DNA of 64,000 nt from contig NZ_JARTWB010000002.1 in the NCBI RefSeq assembly GCF_031450785.1, positions 372,001 through 436,000 on the forward strand, read 5' to 3'. Made by a program: the position numbers and the translations under genes. The stretch comes from Caballeronia sp. LZ062. GTDB lineage: Bacteria > Pseudomonadota > Gammaproteobacteria > Burkholderiales > Burkholderiaceae. Positions 25,169-33,918 of this stretch are shown in pieces (positions within the stretch are counted from its first letter, which is position 1; every line of letters starts with the position of its first letter). The notes under the pieces were generated by a model. The model was not told the DNA's origin and made no database searches. It was given only the letters and a program-made list of their open reading frames with translations.

Positions 25169-25529
25169 TTGTCCTTTCAGGCTTTGATGGCTTGCGCGGC
25201 CGTGCGCGGTCCGTTGTCATCCGGGGCGGGCGGCGCGTTTCCCCGAGTCGGCAGATCGTAACATTCGGTATAGGCACCGGCGCGATGGAATCCCGAATGG
25301 TCGACAAGACTGGCAGGACGCTTCGGGCATTGAGACGCGCGCTCGTCGCTCGTCCGCTGTGTCACTATGCTGACGTGGGTGGGCCGGGCATTTGCTTCGA
25401 TTCCGGGAGCCGTATCGACGATTGGATTGAGCGCGCTAAAAAAGGCCAGCCCTGCGCTTACGTGCGAATTGGAACGCAAAGCGCGAATACGTCATCTCGC
25501 CATAGCCGTCCGGATAGCATGAGAACAAA
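25169..25529. other. Divergent intergenic region before the acyltransferase gene
   Basis: The 361 bases separate divergent genes. An open frame at 25192-25533 exists but has no recognisable product or ribosome binding site and is not called. A promoter toward each side is expected; none could be assigned firmly. Confidence 0.5.
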
Positions 25530-26693
25530 ATGAGATCACCGAACGAAAAGAAATATTGGAGCCGTCTTGACCACCTTCGGTTCTTTGCCGCGTTGCTGGT
25601 CATGCTCGCTCACATGTGGGCGTATGCAGGGGGTCCTTTTTCGCCGCATAGCACGGGCTTCCTGGTATCGGTGATTCAGGAAGGTCATATTGGCGTCGGC
25701 TTATTTCTCGTTCTCACAGGCTACCTTTTCACGTCCATTGCGCTGGACAATCAAGGGACGATCCTCTATTGGCGTTTCGTCAAAAATCGCGCGTTACGCA
25801 TTTTTCCTCTGCTGACGGTCATGTTCTTCGTGCTGCTGTGCGTGGGGAAATTGCAGGTCAGCGGCGACACCGTCCTTAATCTGCTTCTGCTCCAGTTGAA
25901 TGTCGGAGACGAGATGAGCGGCTTCGGACAGAAGCTGTTTCCGGTGGGTGCGTGGTGGACGACTTCGGTCGAGTTTCAGTTCTACCTGATATTTCCTTTT
26001 ATTCTCCTGTTCTTTCGAAAATCCGGTCCGCAGTATCTGGTGGGGCTGATATCGGTGTTCATCTTGATTCGCCTATGCATCTTCGGAATCAAGGGAGACG
26101 CGTATTGGCTCGAGTACCATTCCATCGTCGGGAGGATGGACGAGTTTCTGATAGGAATGCTCGCGGCGTGGCTGCACCGAACTTATCGGTCACGGGTCGA
26201 TCGTCTCTCGCTGCTGCTGCTCGCCGGCTCATTGGCGCTCATACCTGCCTACTGTTTCTGGTACCGGGATGTTCCGTTGATCGATGTCGTTTTCAGCTTC
26301 ACGCTGGAAGGGATAATTTTTGCTGCGTTGATTATCGGCTACCAATCGCCGATGCTGCCTATTCCTCGAATCGTGGACCGTATATTGGCGAAAGGCGGCG
26401 AACTTACCTTTTCTATTTATTTGCTGCATACCCCCATTGCGGATGCGCTCTTTCGCTCCGGAATGCTGCCGCATATAAGTCGGTCGGCGACCGTCACCAC
26501 GATGGTTTATGCGTTCGTCATTCTGTTGCCGATCACGCTGCTGGTCAGTAAGCTGACGTTCTCGTATATCGAGAAGCCGTTCATGGATCTGCGCGTCGCG
26601 TATTTCAAAAAGCCGCAAATCGAGCCGGCCTTGCGCGACGAACACCTGTCGGCAGAGGCCGAGAAAGTGGAATCGGCGTCGCCGCTTCAATAA
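25530..26693 (+). CDS. Acyltransferase family 3 (OafA-like) membrane O-acyltransferase
   Basis: The 387-residue inner-membrane protein has about ten hydrophobic segments. It shows the family hallmarks LDHLRFFAALLVMLAH near the N-terminus (the His is essential in relatives) and TTSVEFQFYLIFPF in the middle. Such proteins transfer acetyl or other acyl groups to O-antigen or capsule sugars. The sequence is visibly less GC-rich than its neighbours: one sampled 60-base line from 25681 has 28 G or C. It lies alone on the plus strand between leftward operons, so it may be a later acquisition. Its stop overlaps the end of the convergent GT2 gene. Confidence 0.9.
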   Translation: MRSPNEKKYWSRLDHLRFFAALLVMLAHMWAYAGGPFSPHSTGFLVSVIQEGHIGVGLFLVLTGYLFTSIALDNQGTILYWRFVKNRALRIFPLLTVMFFVLLCVGKLQVSGDTVLNLLLLQLNVGDEMSGFGQKLFPVGAWWTTSVEFQFYLIFPFILLFFRKSGPQYLVGLISVFILIRLCIFGIKGDAYWLEYHSIVGRMDEFLIGMLAAWLHRTYRSRVDRLSLLLLAGSLALIPAYCFWYRDVPLIDVVFSFTLEGIIFAALIIGYQSPMLPIPRIVDRILAKGGELTFSIYLLHTPIADALFRSGMLPHISRSATVTTMVYAFVILLPITLLVSKLTFSYIEKPFMDLRVAYFKKPQIEPALRDEHLSAEAEKVESASPLQ

Positions 26694-27610
26694 CCGGTCG
26701 TGCGCACGGTCGTACCGTCGGCCGCCTCTGTCGATGCATGGATCTCACCCAGCCTTCGGCGATGTCCGTCCACCAGCGCCCGAATGAGCATCCCCACGCT
26801 CTTCACTTGCCACGGGTGGCTCGAGATCAACCACAACGCAACGCCGACCGCGGATGCCCGAAGCGCCGCGAGTAGCGGCCAACGCGCATACTGGCTCGAT
26901 ACGGCAATGCGGTTTCGCACGTTGTAGTAGTGCCGTGGCCCGAAGGCATGGTTGCGCAGCCGCGCGCCGACTTCCCGCAAATGATCGATGCGGCTCTCGG
27001 GAATTAGCCAGACGGAGAAGCCGACTGCCTTCAGCCGCAGCGAGAATTCCGTATCGTCATAGGCGACGAAGTAATCCGCGCGTGGCAGTCCCGCTGCCCA
27101 GACCGCGCGCGCATCGGCGAGAAAGCCCACGAAGGAGCCGGTGTCGATACGAACCGCGAACTCTTTGTATGCCGAAGCAGCAACGGTGCGCTCCCGGCCG
27201 AACAGGCTGTCGAAGTAGCGGCGATGCTGTAGCGCGACTGCGCCGAATTCATCGACCGATGGACAAAGCGCGCCGACGTCGGCGGGCAGCGAGGCTCTCG
27301 CCGCCACGAGACGTTGCAGCGCGTCGCGGTGCGGGACGGCGTCGTCATCGAGCAGCCAGACCCAGTCGGCGCCCCGCGCAAGCGCTTGCTGAAGACCACG
27401 GGCGAAGCCGCCCGCGCCGCCGATGTTGTAATCGCTGCGCAATGCCGTGACGTCGAGCCTCGTCTTCAACAAGTCGCGCGTTGCTTCGTCGCTTGCATTG
27501 TCGAAGACGATGATCTCGTCGGGGCGCAAGCTCTGTTCAGTCAATGCGTCGAGCACCCGTTCGAGCAGAGCGGGGCGATCACGCGTGACGACGACGGCAG
27601 CAATCTTCAT
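26687..27610 (-). CDS. GT2 glycosyltransferase (rhamnosyl/galactofuranosyl type)
   Basis: About 307 residues, beginning MKIAAVVVTRDRPALLERVL, with VFDNASDE, the GGAGGFARGLQQAL segment and the metal site WLLDDDAVP (near 92-100). The GGAGGF loop followed by DDD resembles GlfT-like and related transferases. It closes the second leftward operon. The start is uncertain: ATG 27610 gives the canonical GT2 start, ATG 27619 and TTG 27634 are in frame, and none has a clear ribosome binding site. Donor and acceptor are unknown. Confidence 0.84.
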   Translation of the reverse strand: MKIAAVVVTRDRPALLERVLDALTEQSLRPDEIIVFDNASDEATRDLLKTRLDVTALRSDYNIGGAGGFARGLQQALARGADWVWLLDDDAVPHRDALQRLVAARASLPADVGALCPSVDEFGAVALQHRRYFDSLFGRERTVAASAYKEFAVRIDTGSFVGFLADARAVWAAGLPRADYFVAYDDTEFSLRLKAVGFSVWLIPESRIDHLREVGARLRNHAFGPRHYYNVRNRIAVSSQYARWPLLAALRASAVGVALWLISSHPWQVKSVGMLIRALVDGHRRRLGEIHASTEAADGTTVRTTGY

Positions 27611-27686
27611 GGTGTGCATGGCTTTGTTGAGCAAAGACGGACGGCGTCTCCCGCAAGCCGTCGCCGTGCGATCGCGGCACTCGTCG

Positions 27687-28715
27687 TCATTGCAGTCGGC
27701 CTAACAGCAGCACGGCTGCGCGTCGCAAAGGAAATCCGCGTTGCGTCGAAAACATCAACCGATGCAATGGCCGGCTCGCCCGGAATCCCGCTCGCGCGGC
27801 GCTCTTCAGCTTCCGGCGACGGTCGATGAGCCGCCGCATCGCATCGTTGCTGCTGTCGTCCAGCGGGCTGCTGCCGGACATAGCCAGCCAGTCCAGATAC
27901 ATCAAGGTATTGATCCGCTGAAACAGCGAAGCACCGACCCATTCGTACTTGCGCATCCGCAGTCCGATCTGCCACGGGTCCAGAATCAAAGTCTCGTTCA
28001 CGATGAATCGCTCGAACGACGCGAGCACGTCCGGGTTTCCATCGTTCAGCAATTGCGGCACCACATAGCCGTGCTGCGAGGCGTAGTGCATGCACAGGTG
28101 CTGCTCGACAGCGAAGCGCGCGCGGAAGTTGCGCTCGAAGAATGTCGAGCCTGCGATGTGACGCTCGCGGTCGTACCAGCTGGCATCGACAGGCGTGACG
28201 GGCGGGGCGCTCCAGTATTGCAGCAGGCGGTCGGTGCGGCCGAAGTGAAACCAGTCGCTCAGATGAAACGGCAGACGCTCGAAGATGGTCGGGTCGAGCG
28301 TAAAGAACGAATTCGCAAGGATGCGCGTGTCCTTTCCGTCGCGCTGATAGACGGCTTTGGCAAAATCCAGAAAGCCGGCGTGCTCCAGCATGCTGTCGGT
28401 GCGCAGCTTGACGACATAAGGCGTGCGCACGGACTCGAGCCCCGCGAGCGTCGAAACGATTTGCCGGTTCACGTTGTTGGCCTTCGGCGAGTCGTACTTG
28501 ATGCCGGGCAACCCGCCCGGATCGTCCGACTCGATGACGGCATCGGCGAGCAGCCCACGAGGCAGCTCCGCACCTTTCCACGTCGAGACGATGATGTCGG
28601 CGTTCGGCAAGGACCGCCGCGTCTGACGGACGTTCTCGCGAAACGAGTCGCGGTCCGCGCCGACATACGGCTTGACGGCGCCCTGAAACACCACGGTGAT
28701 GTCGCTTGTCTTCAT
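27687..28715 (-). CDS. WavE-family LPS biosynthesis protein
   Basis: The 342-residue protein matches the WavE family, named from the Vibrio cholerae LPS core locus: TVVFQGAVKPY at the start, the ADIIVSTWKG segment, ESDDPGG, NVNRQIVSTLAGL and YVVKLRTDSML, which together resemble a GT-A scaffold with the acidic KLRTD in the metal-site position. The precise reaction of the family is not established. ATG 28713-28715 overlaps the stop of the upstream gene as ATGA, so the two are probably co-translated and may work as a pair. Confidence 0.83.
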   Translation of the reverse strand: MKTSDITVVFQGAVKPYVGADRDSFRENVRQTRRSLPNADIIVSTWKGAELPRGLLADAVIESDDPGGLPGIKYDSPKANNVNRQIVSTLAGLESVRTPYVVKLRTDSMLEHAGFLDFAKAVYQRDGKDTRILANSFFTLDPTIFERLPFHLSDWFHFGRTDRLLQYWSAPPVTPVDASWYDRERHIAGSTFFERNFRARFAVEQHLCMHYASQHGYVVPQLLNDGNPDVLASFERFIVNETLILDPWQIGLRMRKYEWVGASLFQRINTLMYLDWLAMSGSSPLDDSSNDAMRRLIDRRRKLKSAARAGFRASRPLHRLMFSTQRGFPLRRAAVLLLGRLQ

Positions 28716-29743
28716 GATGAGGCGGGCCGTTCGTGCGCGGACAGAACGCGGGCTGAAGGAAGCTGTCGGATGAAATGCCGCAGCGGGTTATCGAGCGTGC
28801 GAGGCACGCGTTTGACGCCGTAAAGCGAATGCCGGTCGAAGACTTGCCAAGTCGCGTCTCCGTCGTTCATCCATTGCAGTTGAGAGAGACGACGCGCGAG
28901 CCGGGCATCGTCTATTGCGCTGTCGGACACGCTCCGGCTCATCTGCGCGATGACGCGGATCATGCCGGGGCTCAAGCGGTAATAGGGCGTCTTGATGAAC
29001 GCATATTCGACGCAGTGCCTGAGCCCGCGCGCACGCTCCCAATTGTTTCCGAAGAGCCACTCGAATGCTTGCAGGAAACGCCAGTACGTGCGGTCGAACA
29101 CATGCGTTTCGGAGTACACGTAAGGCGTGACATGAGGCGTCGCGCCGATAGCATGCGCAATGGTCGGAAACACGACTTCCTCGAGCGGATAGCTCGCCTC
29201 GCCGGAATGCGCGCCGCGCGCGATATCGGCGACTTCGTACAAGGTATCCGCCTCGTAGAATGCGCCTTCGATCTGCGATCCGACGAGCGGGCAATTGCTG
29301 AAGGTCTTGCAAAGCGCGTCGAGCGCAGCGTCCGCGCGGGCCTTCGGGCTGACCCACCAGTAGCTGCGGGGCGTGATCGGTCTTACGTTATAGCCGCGCC
29401 CGTGCCGCGCTATATGGTCGGCCACGCCGGGCGCGACGAGCATGTCGTTCGACGCATGAAAGCAGATGTGCGTCGCATCGCCGAGCGACCGAATGAACGC
29501 GATGTTCGAAAGATGCGCGCGGAAAATGCTGCCCCAACGCGTGTTTTCATGGGCGGGGTTGATGACGTAGTTGCCGCACCGCTGGCTTTCGAGCGTGGCC
29601 CGCAGACTTGCCTCGTCGAGCCTGCCGCTGCGCGACACATGAAGCACGACGCACGCTTCCGGGAAGAAGCGCGCGAAGTTCGCCAACTGGTCTGCGACCA
29701 CGAGCGGCGCTTCATGAACCGGCAGCGACACGTAGATGGTCAT
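28712..29743 (-). CDS. Uncharacterised LPS-locus protein, weakly glycosyltransferase-like
   Basis: The 343-residue product begins MTIYVSLPVHEAPLVVADQL, then RFFPEACVVLHVSRS and HICFHASNDML, a pattern faintly like branching-type N-acetylglucosaminyltransferases, whose strands read similarly; I am not confident of the family. It overlaps the WavE gene by four bases downstream and a small upstream frame by four bases (ATGA at both ends). AGG lies a few bases ahead of the ATG at 29743. Position in the operon suggests a role in glycan assembly. Confidence 0.68.
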   Translation of the reverse strand: MTIYVSLPVHEAPLVVADQLANFARFFPEACVVLHVSRSGRLDEASLRATLESQRCGNYVINPAHENTRWGSIFRAHLSNIAFIRSLGDATHICFHASNDMLVAPGVADHIARHGRGYNVRPITPRSYWWVSPKARADAALDALCKTFSNCPLVGSQIEGAFYEADTLYEVADIARGAHSGEASYPLEEVVFPTIAHAIGATPHVTPYVYSETHVFDRTYWRFLQAFEWLFGNNWERARGLRHCVEYAFIKTPYYRLSPGMIRVIAQMSRSVSDSAIDDARLARRLSQLQWMNDGDATWQVFDRHSLYGVKRVPRTLDNPLRHFIRQLPSARVLSAHERPASS

Positions 29744-30018
29744 GCCTGTACCTGTTGCCTCGCGAGCGCGACCTGTTCTGTAGGCTTGCGCCACTGCTGG
29801 CCGGACTGGCTGCGGCGCTTCATCAGTTCGCTGTGATTGAAGGCGATTGGGAATGCCGGTCCGACATGGTTCAAATCCGCCGAGCACAGCGCAAAAGGGC
29901 GCCGCTTGTGCGTGTCGACGATGGGTAGCGCTGAGAAGTCCTCAGCGGGCACAGTCAAAGCCTCCCACGCGACTCGACCTTGTCCCATAGCCAATTCGTC
30001 GGACTGTTGTGCTGGCAT
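29740..30018 (-). CDS. Small hypothetical protein, coupled to the next gene
   Basis: A 92-codon frame starting at ATG 30016-30018 with TAAGGG eight bases ahead and ending in a TGA that overlaps the next gene's ATG. It has no membrane segment or signal peptide; a middle stretch reads VDTHKRRPFALCSADLNHVG. I recognise no family. The ribosome binding site and the ATGA overlap are the only evidence that it is translated; it could instead be a remnant of a larger gene, since the surrounding 450 bases are otherwise empty. Confidence 0.4.
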   Translation of the reverse strand: MPAQQSDELAMGQGRVAWEALTVPAEDFSALPIVDTHKRRPFALCSADLNHVGPAFPIAFNHSELMKRRSQSGQQWRKPTEQVALARQQVQA

Positions 30019-30477
30019 AACAAGCGCCCTTACTGCGGCCACCCGGTACTCGTGCATCGGAAGCGCGCAGTGGCAAGACGGTCGAGGCAGGCGTGTCGGC
30101 GTGGTCGGTAACAGTCATCGGTCGCAGCCATCCCTCTAATGATTTCGATCAGCACTGCAACGCGGAGACATGGGTGATCGACGCGTGCCGTCTCGCGAGT
30201 TCTCGAAGCGTGGTGTGAACTGGTGCGCCGCAATCTTTGTGCCTTATAGGCAACGCGCGGTGCGGAGAAGACGTTGATGTTGCGTAGCAGTTGCGGTTGC
30301 GCCCGCATTACCATGAGCAGCGGGGACCGTCGACTTCGCAGGCGTCTTGTTTTCGGTGTCGGGGGCGCTTCAGTTCGCGTCACTTTCGGTGCATTGCACA
30401 GGGAAAGAGCACCGCGGGGCGATAGAAACGTTCTGCCGTGGGCTAACGTTTCTGCTCTTGCCTCAGACGCGCGTCAA
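30019..30477. other. Intergenic stretch with no convincing gene
   Basis: The 459 bases between two leftward genes hold only short frames with atypical, arginine-rich products. A 9-base inverted repeat near its right end is listed separately. It may contain a promoter for the genes to the left or be the remains of a decayed gene. Confidence 0.5.
30424..30453. repeat. Inverted repeat downstream of the membrane protein gene
   Basis: AGAAACGTT (30424-30432) and AACGTTTCT (30445-30453) are perfect 9-base arms with a 12-base loop, 24 bases past the stop of the leftward gene ending at 30478. No T-tract follows on the minus strand, so it may be a Rho-dependent or protein-binding site rather than an intrinsic terminator. 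Confidence 0.4.
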
Positions 30478-32154
30478 CTACCGCGCCTCCGCGACGCGAC
30501 ACCATTGATAAGGATAAACACCGGCCCCGATGCGAGCGTCGTACAGCTTGCAGGAACCGACGTCGAGCGCGAAACCGTAGTCTGCGAGCGCATTCTGCGA
30601 ATCGGCGAGCTCCCGCGCGTTTCGCGCGGCGTCGTATTCGCGCTTGTCCATATAGCCGGGAATGAGGGCGTACACAGGTCCGCCGCGTGAACGCGCCATC
30701 GTGTGAATCCGTTCGTCGTAGGCGGGGCGGGCTTGCGGGAAAGCTGATCGAATCGTGGCGAACGCGACCGATCCGGGAAACAGCGGGACGAGCCAGCCCA
30801 GCGGCGGGTCGCCTGCGGTCAGGATGACCGTCGTCTTCCCGGCAGCGGGAAGCGAGGGCAGGTCGATGGAAAACATCTTGGCAGCCCAGCGTTCGTGCCC
30901 CCACGAATGCGCGCCGCCGGCCAGCACGAGGACCGAGCAGGCGATGAACGTTCTCTTGGCGAGCGTATTCGCTCGCTCATACGTCGTCATCTGGCGAAGC
31001 ATGAGATAGATCACCAGCGGCAAACAGAGCTCTATGGAGACCAGGTATCGCTGGATGCTGAACACCTTCATCCAGACGATATAGCCGATTGCGACGTAGG
31101 CAATGACGTATCGGCCACGGGACGGCAGCGCCGGACTTTGCATGCCCTTGAATCGCCGGACAGCGCGCGCGCCCACCCAGCACCAGAAGCAGGCGTAGGC
31201 CAAAGCCCAGATCACCTGATGCAGACGGGCTTGCCCGACGCGGCGCGGGTCAAGCGAGAAAATGAAAGGCCACGCAAGGGATTCCCAGACGTTCCGGGGA
31301 AACCAGACGGTGTCCACGATGGACACCGATGATGTAAGCGGGCTCGGGAAAACGGCGCTGAACTGTGGATAGAGCGGATTGCCGTACCGATGCCACAGCT
31401 CCACGAACCAGAAGCCGCCCGTGAGCGCGAGTCCTGCCAGGACCCCCACGCCGAAAAGAAACGCTGTCAGAACGCGCCTTCGCAACGACAGGGGAGCGGC
31501 AAGCAGACCGGCGCACATCGCGACGCAGAAGACGGCCGTCGTCAACTTGAGTCCGGCGCCCGCGCCCGAGACGATTCCTGCCATGCACACCGTCGCCAAG
31601 ACCCGCACGCTCGCTTGCGGCAGCCGCGGCCACACCTTCAGCAGCACGAGCAACGCGCCGAGGCTGAAAAGCGAGGTCGTATCGTCGCCCATGCTGTTGC
31701 CGACGCCGGACAGGAAGTTGGCCGTAAGACAGCCGGCGATGGCAAGCCAGAAAGGCGTTCGATACTTTGCAGTCTCGGGCAGATCATCCAGCGTGAGACG
31801 GCAGATTCCGAGCAGCAGCACGAAGTTGAGACCGTGCACGACGCCCATGATGAAGCCGACCAGCATCGCCGGCAGATGCATCGTCATCAAGTAATACGGC
31901 ACGTCCAGCAGCGGATTGAAGTAGCTCTGCATGCCGGCCGGAGCAAGATCCGTCGACAACCTTCCGGTCAGGAAGGCGAAAGCGTTGTACAGGTGATAGT
32001 TGCGCAGGTCCCAATTGGCGTCCGCACCCTGAGCCATCGAAAAGAGGCCGAAAACCAGCGGAACGATCCAGGACGCGCGCGTGAGCGACTGTGGGCTGTT
32101 CATGTCGATGCGCCGCAGCGCACGCGTTCGATTGTTTGCAGTCGTCGTGTTCAT
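30478..32154 (-). CDS. Multispanning membrane protein, probable GT-C glycosyltransferase of a gtr-type module
   Basis: The 558-residue protein has about ten hydrophobic segments and a soluble C-terminal domain. The first outer loop contains ANWDLRNYHLYNAFAFLTGR (near 46-65), an acidic loop pattern common in polyprenyl-phosphate-sugar-dependent GT-C enzymes. The upstream gtrA and gtrB genes, 19 bases away and overlapping one another, make it the likely third member: the transferase that attaches the flipped sugar to the O-antigen on the periplasmic face. The sugar cannot be predicted. ATG 32154 is taken; ATG 32103 (MNSPQS) is the alternative. Confidence 0.76.
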   Translation of the reverse strand: MNTTTANNRTRALRRIDMNSPQSLTRASWIVPLVFGLFSMAQGADANWDLRNYHLYNAFAFLTGRLSTDLAPAGMQSYFNPLLDVPYYLMTMHLPAMLVGFIMGVVHGLNFVLLLGICRLTLDDLPETAKYRTPFWLAIAGCLTANFLSGVGNSMGDDTTSLFSLGALLVLLKVWPRLPQASVRVLATVCMAGIVSGAGAGLKLTTAVFCVAMCAGLLAAPLSLRRRVLTAFLFGVGVLAGLALTGGFWFVELWHRYGNPLYPQFSAVFPSPLTSSVSIVDTVWFPRNVWESLAWPFIFSLDPRRVGQARLHQVIWALAYACFWCWVGARAVRRFKGMQSPALPSRGRYVIAYVAIGYIVWMKVFSIQRYLVSIELCLPLVIYLMLRQMTTYERANTLAKRTFIACSVLVLAGGAHSWGHERWAAKMFSIDLPSLPAAGKTTVILTAGDPPLGWLVPLFPGSVAFATIRSAFPQARPAYDERIHTMARSRGGPVYALIPGYMDKREYDAARNARELADSQNALADYGFALDVGSCKLYDARIGAGVYPYQWCRVAEAR

Positions 32155-32173
32155 CGAGATGGGTGCAATGCTT

Positions 32174-32563
32174 TCAGTTTCTGAAGGCCCAGAACTTCGC
32201 TGCGAAGAAGTTCACGGCCATGCCGGCGATCGAGCCGCAGGCCACGCCGAGCAGCGGCAGCACGGGACCGTGCCGGCCAGCGACGATCACGAGCGAGTAC
32301 ACCGCATAGTTCACGCTTGCGCCGCCCGTCATCGAGATCAGATAGCGCCACCATTCAGCCCAGACCGAACGTTCGACCCGGCCGCGAAAGGTGTATCGCC
32401 GATTGATCCGCCACGTCACCCAGACGGCAGCGAGGAAAGACACGGCGCGGCCGGCGAACGGTCCGAGTCCGCAAGCGAGGGCGAGATACAGCACGCCTGC
32501 ATCGACCACGAAACCGATTGTCCCGGCAATCGCGAATCGAATGAGTTGTGATGTCGTCGTCAC
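32174..32563 (-). CDS. gtrA: GtrA family membrane protein
   Basis: The 129-residue protein has four hydrophobic helices and the family pattern LIRFAIAGTIGFVVDAGVLY, a middle RRYTFRG segment and a final FFAAKFWAFRN. It is proposed to help undecaprenyl-phosphate-sugar cross the inner membrane. The start is a GTG at 32561-32563 that overlaps the gtrB stop as GTGA; longer in-frame starts lie inside gtrB and give an implausible arginine-rich leader. It is directly downstream of gtrB and upstream of the putative GT-C gene. Confidence 0.88.
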   Translation of the reverse strand: MTTTSQLIRFAIAGTIGFVVDAGVLYLALACGLGPFAGRAVSFLAAVWVTWRINRRYTFRGRVERSVWAEWWRYLISMTGGASVNYAVYSLVIVAGRHGPVLPLLGVACGSIAGMAVNFFAAKFWAFRN

Positions 32564-33495
32564 CGGCGCGGGCCCGGCACGGCCAGATAGGCAAGGCGCT
32601 TGGCTTCCGCCCGCCCGTGCGTGACCGTGTCGAGCACGACGCCGCACGTGAGCAGCATGGCGCCGAAGAGCACGAGCGCCACGCACAGCAATGCCGTGGG
32701 AAGGCGAGGCACGAGCCCGGTGCGAGCATACGTTTCCAGCAGCGGCAAGGCGAGCAGAACGGCGCAGATCGCACAGACGCCGAAGCCGAGCGAGAAAAAC
32801 GCAAGCGGCTTCTCTGTCTTGAAGAGCCTGGCGATGGTCATGAGGATGCGAAACCCATCGCGATACGTGTTGAGCTTGCTCACGGACCCGTCGGGGCGCG
32901 ACTTATAACGTGTCGATGTCTCAGCGACCGGCATCCGTAGTTCGAGTGCGTGCACCGTCAGCTCCGTTTCTGTCTCGAAGCCTGTGGCGTGAGCCGGAAA
33001 CGACTTGACATAGCGGCGCGAAAGCACTCGAAAGCCCGAGAGCATGTCCGTGAACGTGCGACCGAAGATTCGGGAGACACAGCGAGTGAGCAATACGTTT
33101 CCAAACCGGTGCCCGAGCCGATACGCGCTTTGCTCGTCGGAGACTCGCGTGCCGACGACCATGTCGAGCCCGTCGTCCAGCATCATCGCGACCATTCGTG
33201 GCGTCGCCGTCGCATCATAAGTGTCGTCGCCGTCCACGAGCACGTAGATATCGGCCTCGACGTCTGCGAACATTCGACGGATCACGTTTCCTTTGCCGCG
33301 CAACGCAACGCTTCGAACGTGGGCTCCTGCGTGTCGAGCGACATCCGTTGTCTTGTCCGCTGATCCGTTATCGAAAACATGGATTTCACACTGCGGCAGC
33401 GCCGCCTTGAAGTCGTGCACGACCTTGCTGACTGTCGAAGCTTCATTGAGGCAAGGGATGAGAACGGCGATACGGGGTTCGGACTGGTCGGACAT
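32560..33495 (-). CDS. gtrB: GtrB-type undecaprenyl-phosphate glycosyltransferase
   Basis: The 311-residue protein is a GT2 enzyme (IAVLIPCLNEASTVSKVV, then HVFDNGSADKT, metal site VLVDGDDTYD near 86-95, and SGFRVLSRRYVKSFP) with two C-terminal membrane helices near 235-295, the layout of GtrB and DPM1-like synthases. It should transfer a sugar from an NDP donor to undecaprenyl phosphate at the cytoplasmic face. It is the first gene of the second leftward operon; a 423-base intergenic region upstream presumably holds its promoter. Confidence 0.9.
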   Translation of the reverse strand: MSDQSEPRIAVLIPCLNEASTVSKVVHDFKAALPQCEIHVFDNGSADKTTDVARHAGAHVRSVALRGKGNVIRRMFADVEADIYVLVDGDDTYDATATPRMVAMMLDDGLDMVVGTRVSDEQSAYRLGHRFGNVLLTRCVSRIFGRTFTDMLSGFRVLSRRYVKSFPAHATGFETETELTVHALELRMPVAETSTRYKSRPDGSVSKLNTYRDGFRILMTIARLFKTEKPLAFFSLGFGVCAICAVLLALPLLETYARTGLVPRLPTALLCVALVLFGAMLLTCGVVLDTVTHGRAEAKRLAYLAVPGPRR

Positions 33496-33918
33496 TGGGC
33501 GGTGACTCGATACTCATGGAATCCGTGATCGCGGTTCGCAATCTGACGGGCCACTATGGTAATCGATTTGTTTTCGCCGGCGACGGCAGACCGAGCCCAA
33601 GGAGGGCAGCATCCGCGATGGCTTCGCAATCGAAAGGCCGTTGCGTGGATTCTCGTGTCGTCTTACACCCATGAAAATGGCAAGAGCGCGTGTGACGATT
33701 AAACGGACCGAATGCGACTGGTTCCACCATTTTTTTCGATTAATTGCTTGACCGGCTGCATAGTGAAAAGGGCATTGAGGCGTTAAGCGCAACGGCATCC
33801 GGTTAATCGCGTTCCGCCACGCCGGAACGAACGCGTCATGGCAATAGCGCAAATTGTCGAATCTTTCCTACAAGCGGTTCATTTCGGGGAAAATGCCGGA
33901 TGCGTCGTCCGACAAAAC
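33496..33918. other. Divergent intergenic region, partly AT-rich
   Basis: The region between gtrB and the rightward GT2 gene includes an AT-rich core around 33690-33760 with a run of seven T. Promoters in both directions are expected, but no convincing -35/-10 pair was found. If the GT2 gene really starts at 33838, the region is 80 bases shorter. Confidence 0.5.

Noticed and set aside
25192..25533. A plus-strand frame of 113 codons before the acyltransferase
   Set aside because: No ribosome binding site, no recognisable product, and it overlaps the true acyltransferase start.
33838..33918. N-terminal extension of the GT2 gene from ATG 33838
   Set aside because: The added 27 residues lack GT2 features and no ribosome binding site precedes the ATG; the shorter start is preferred though not proven.
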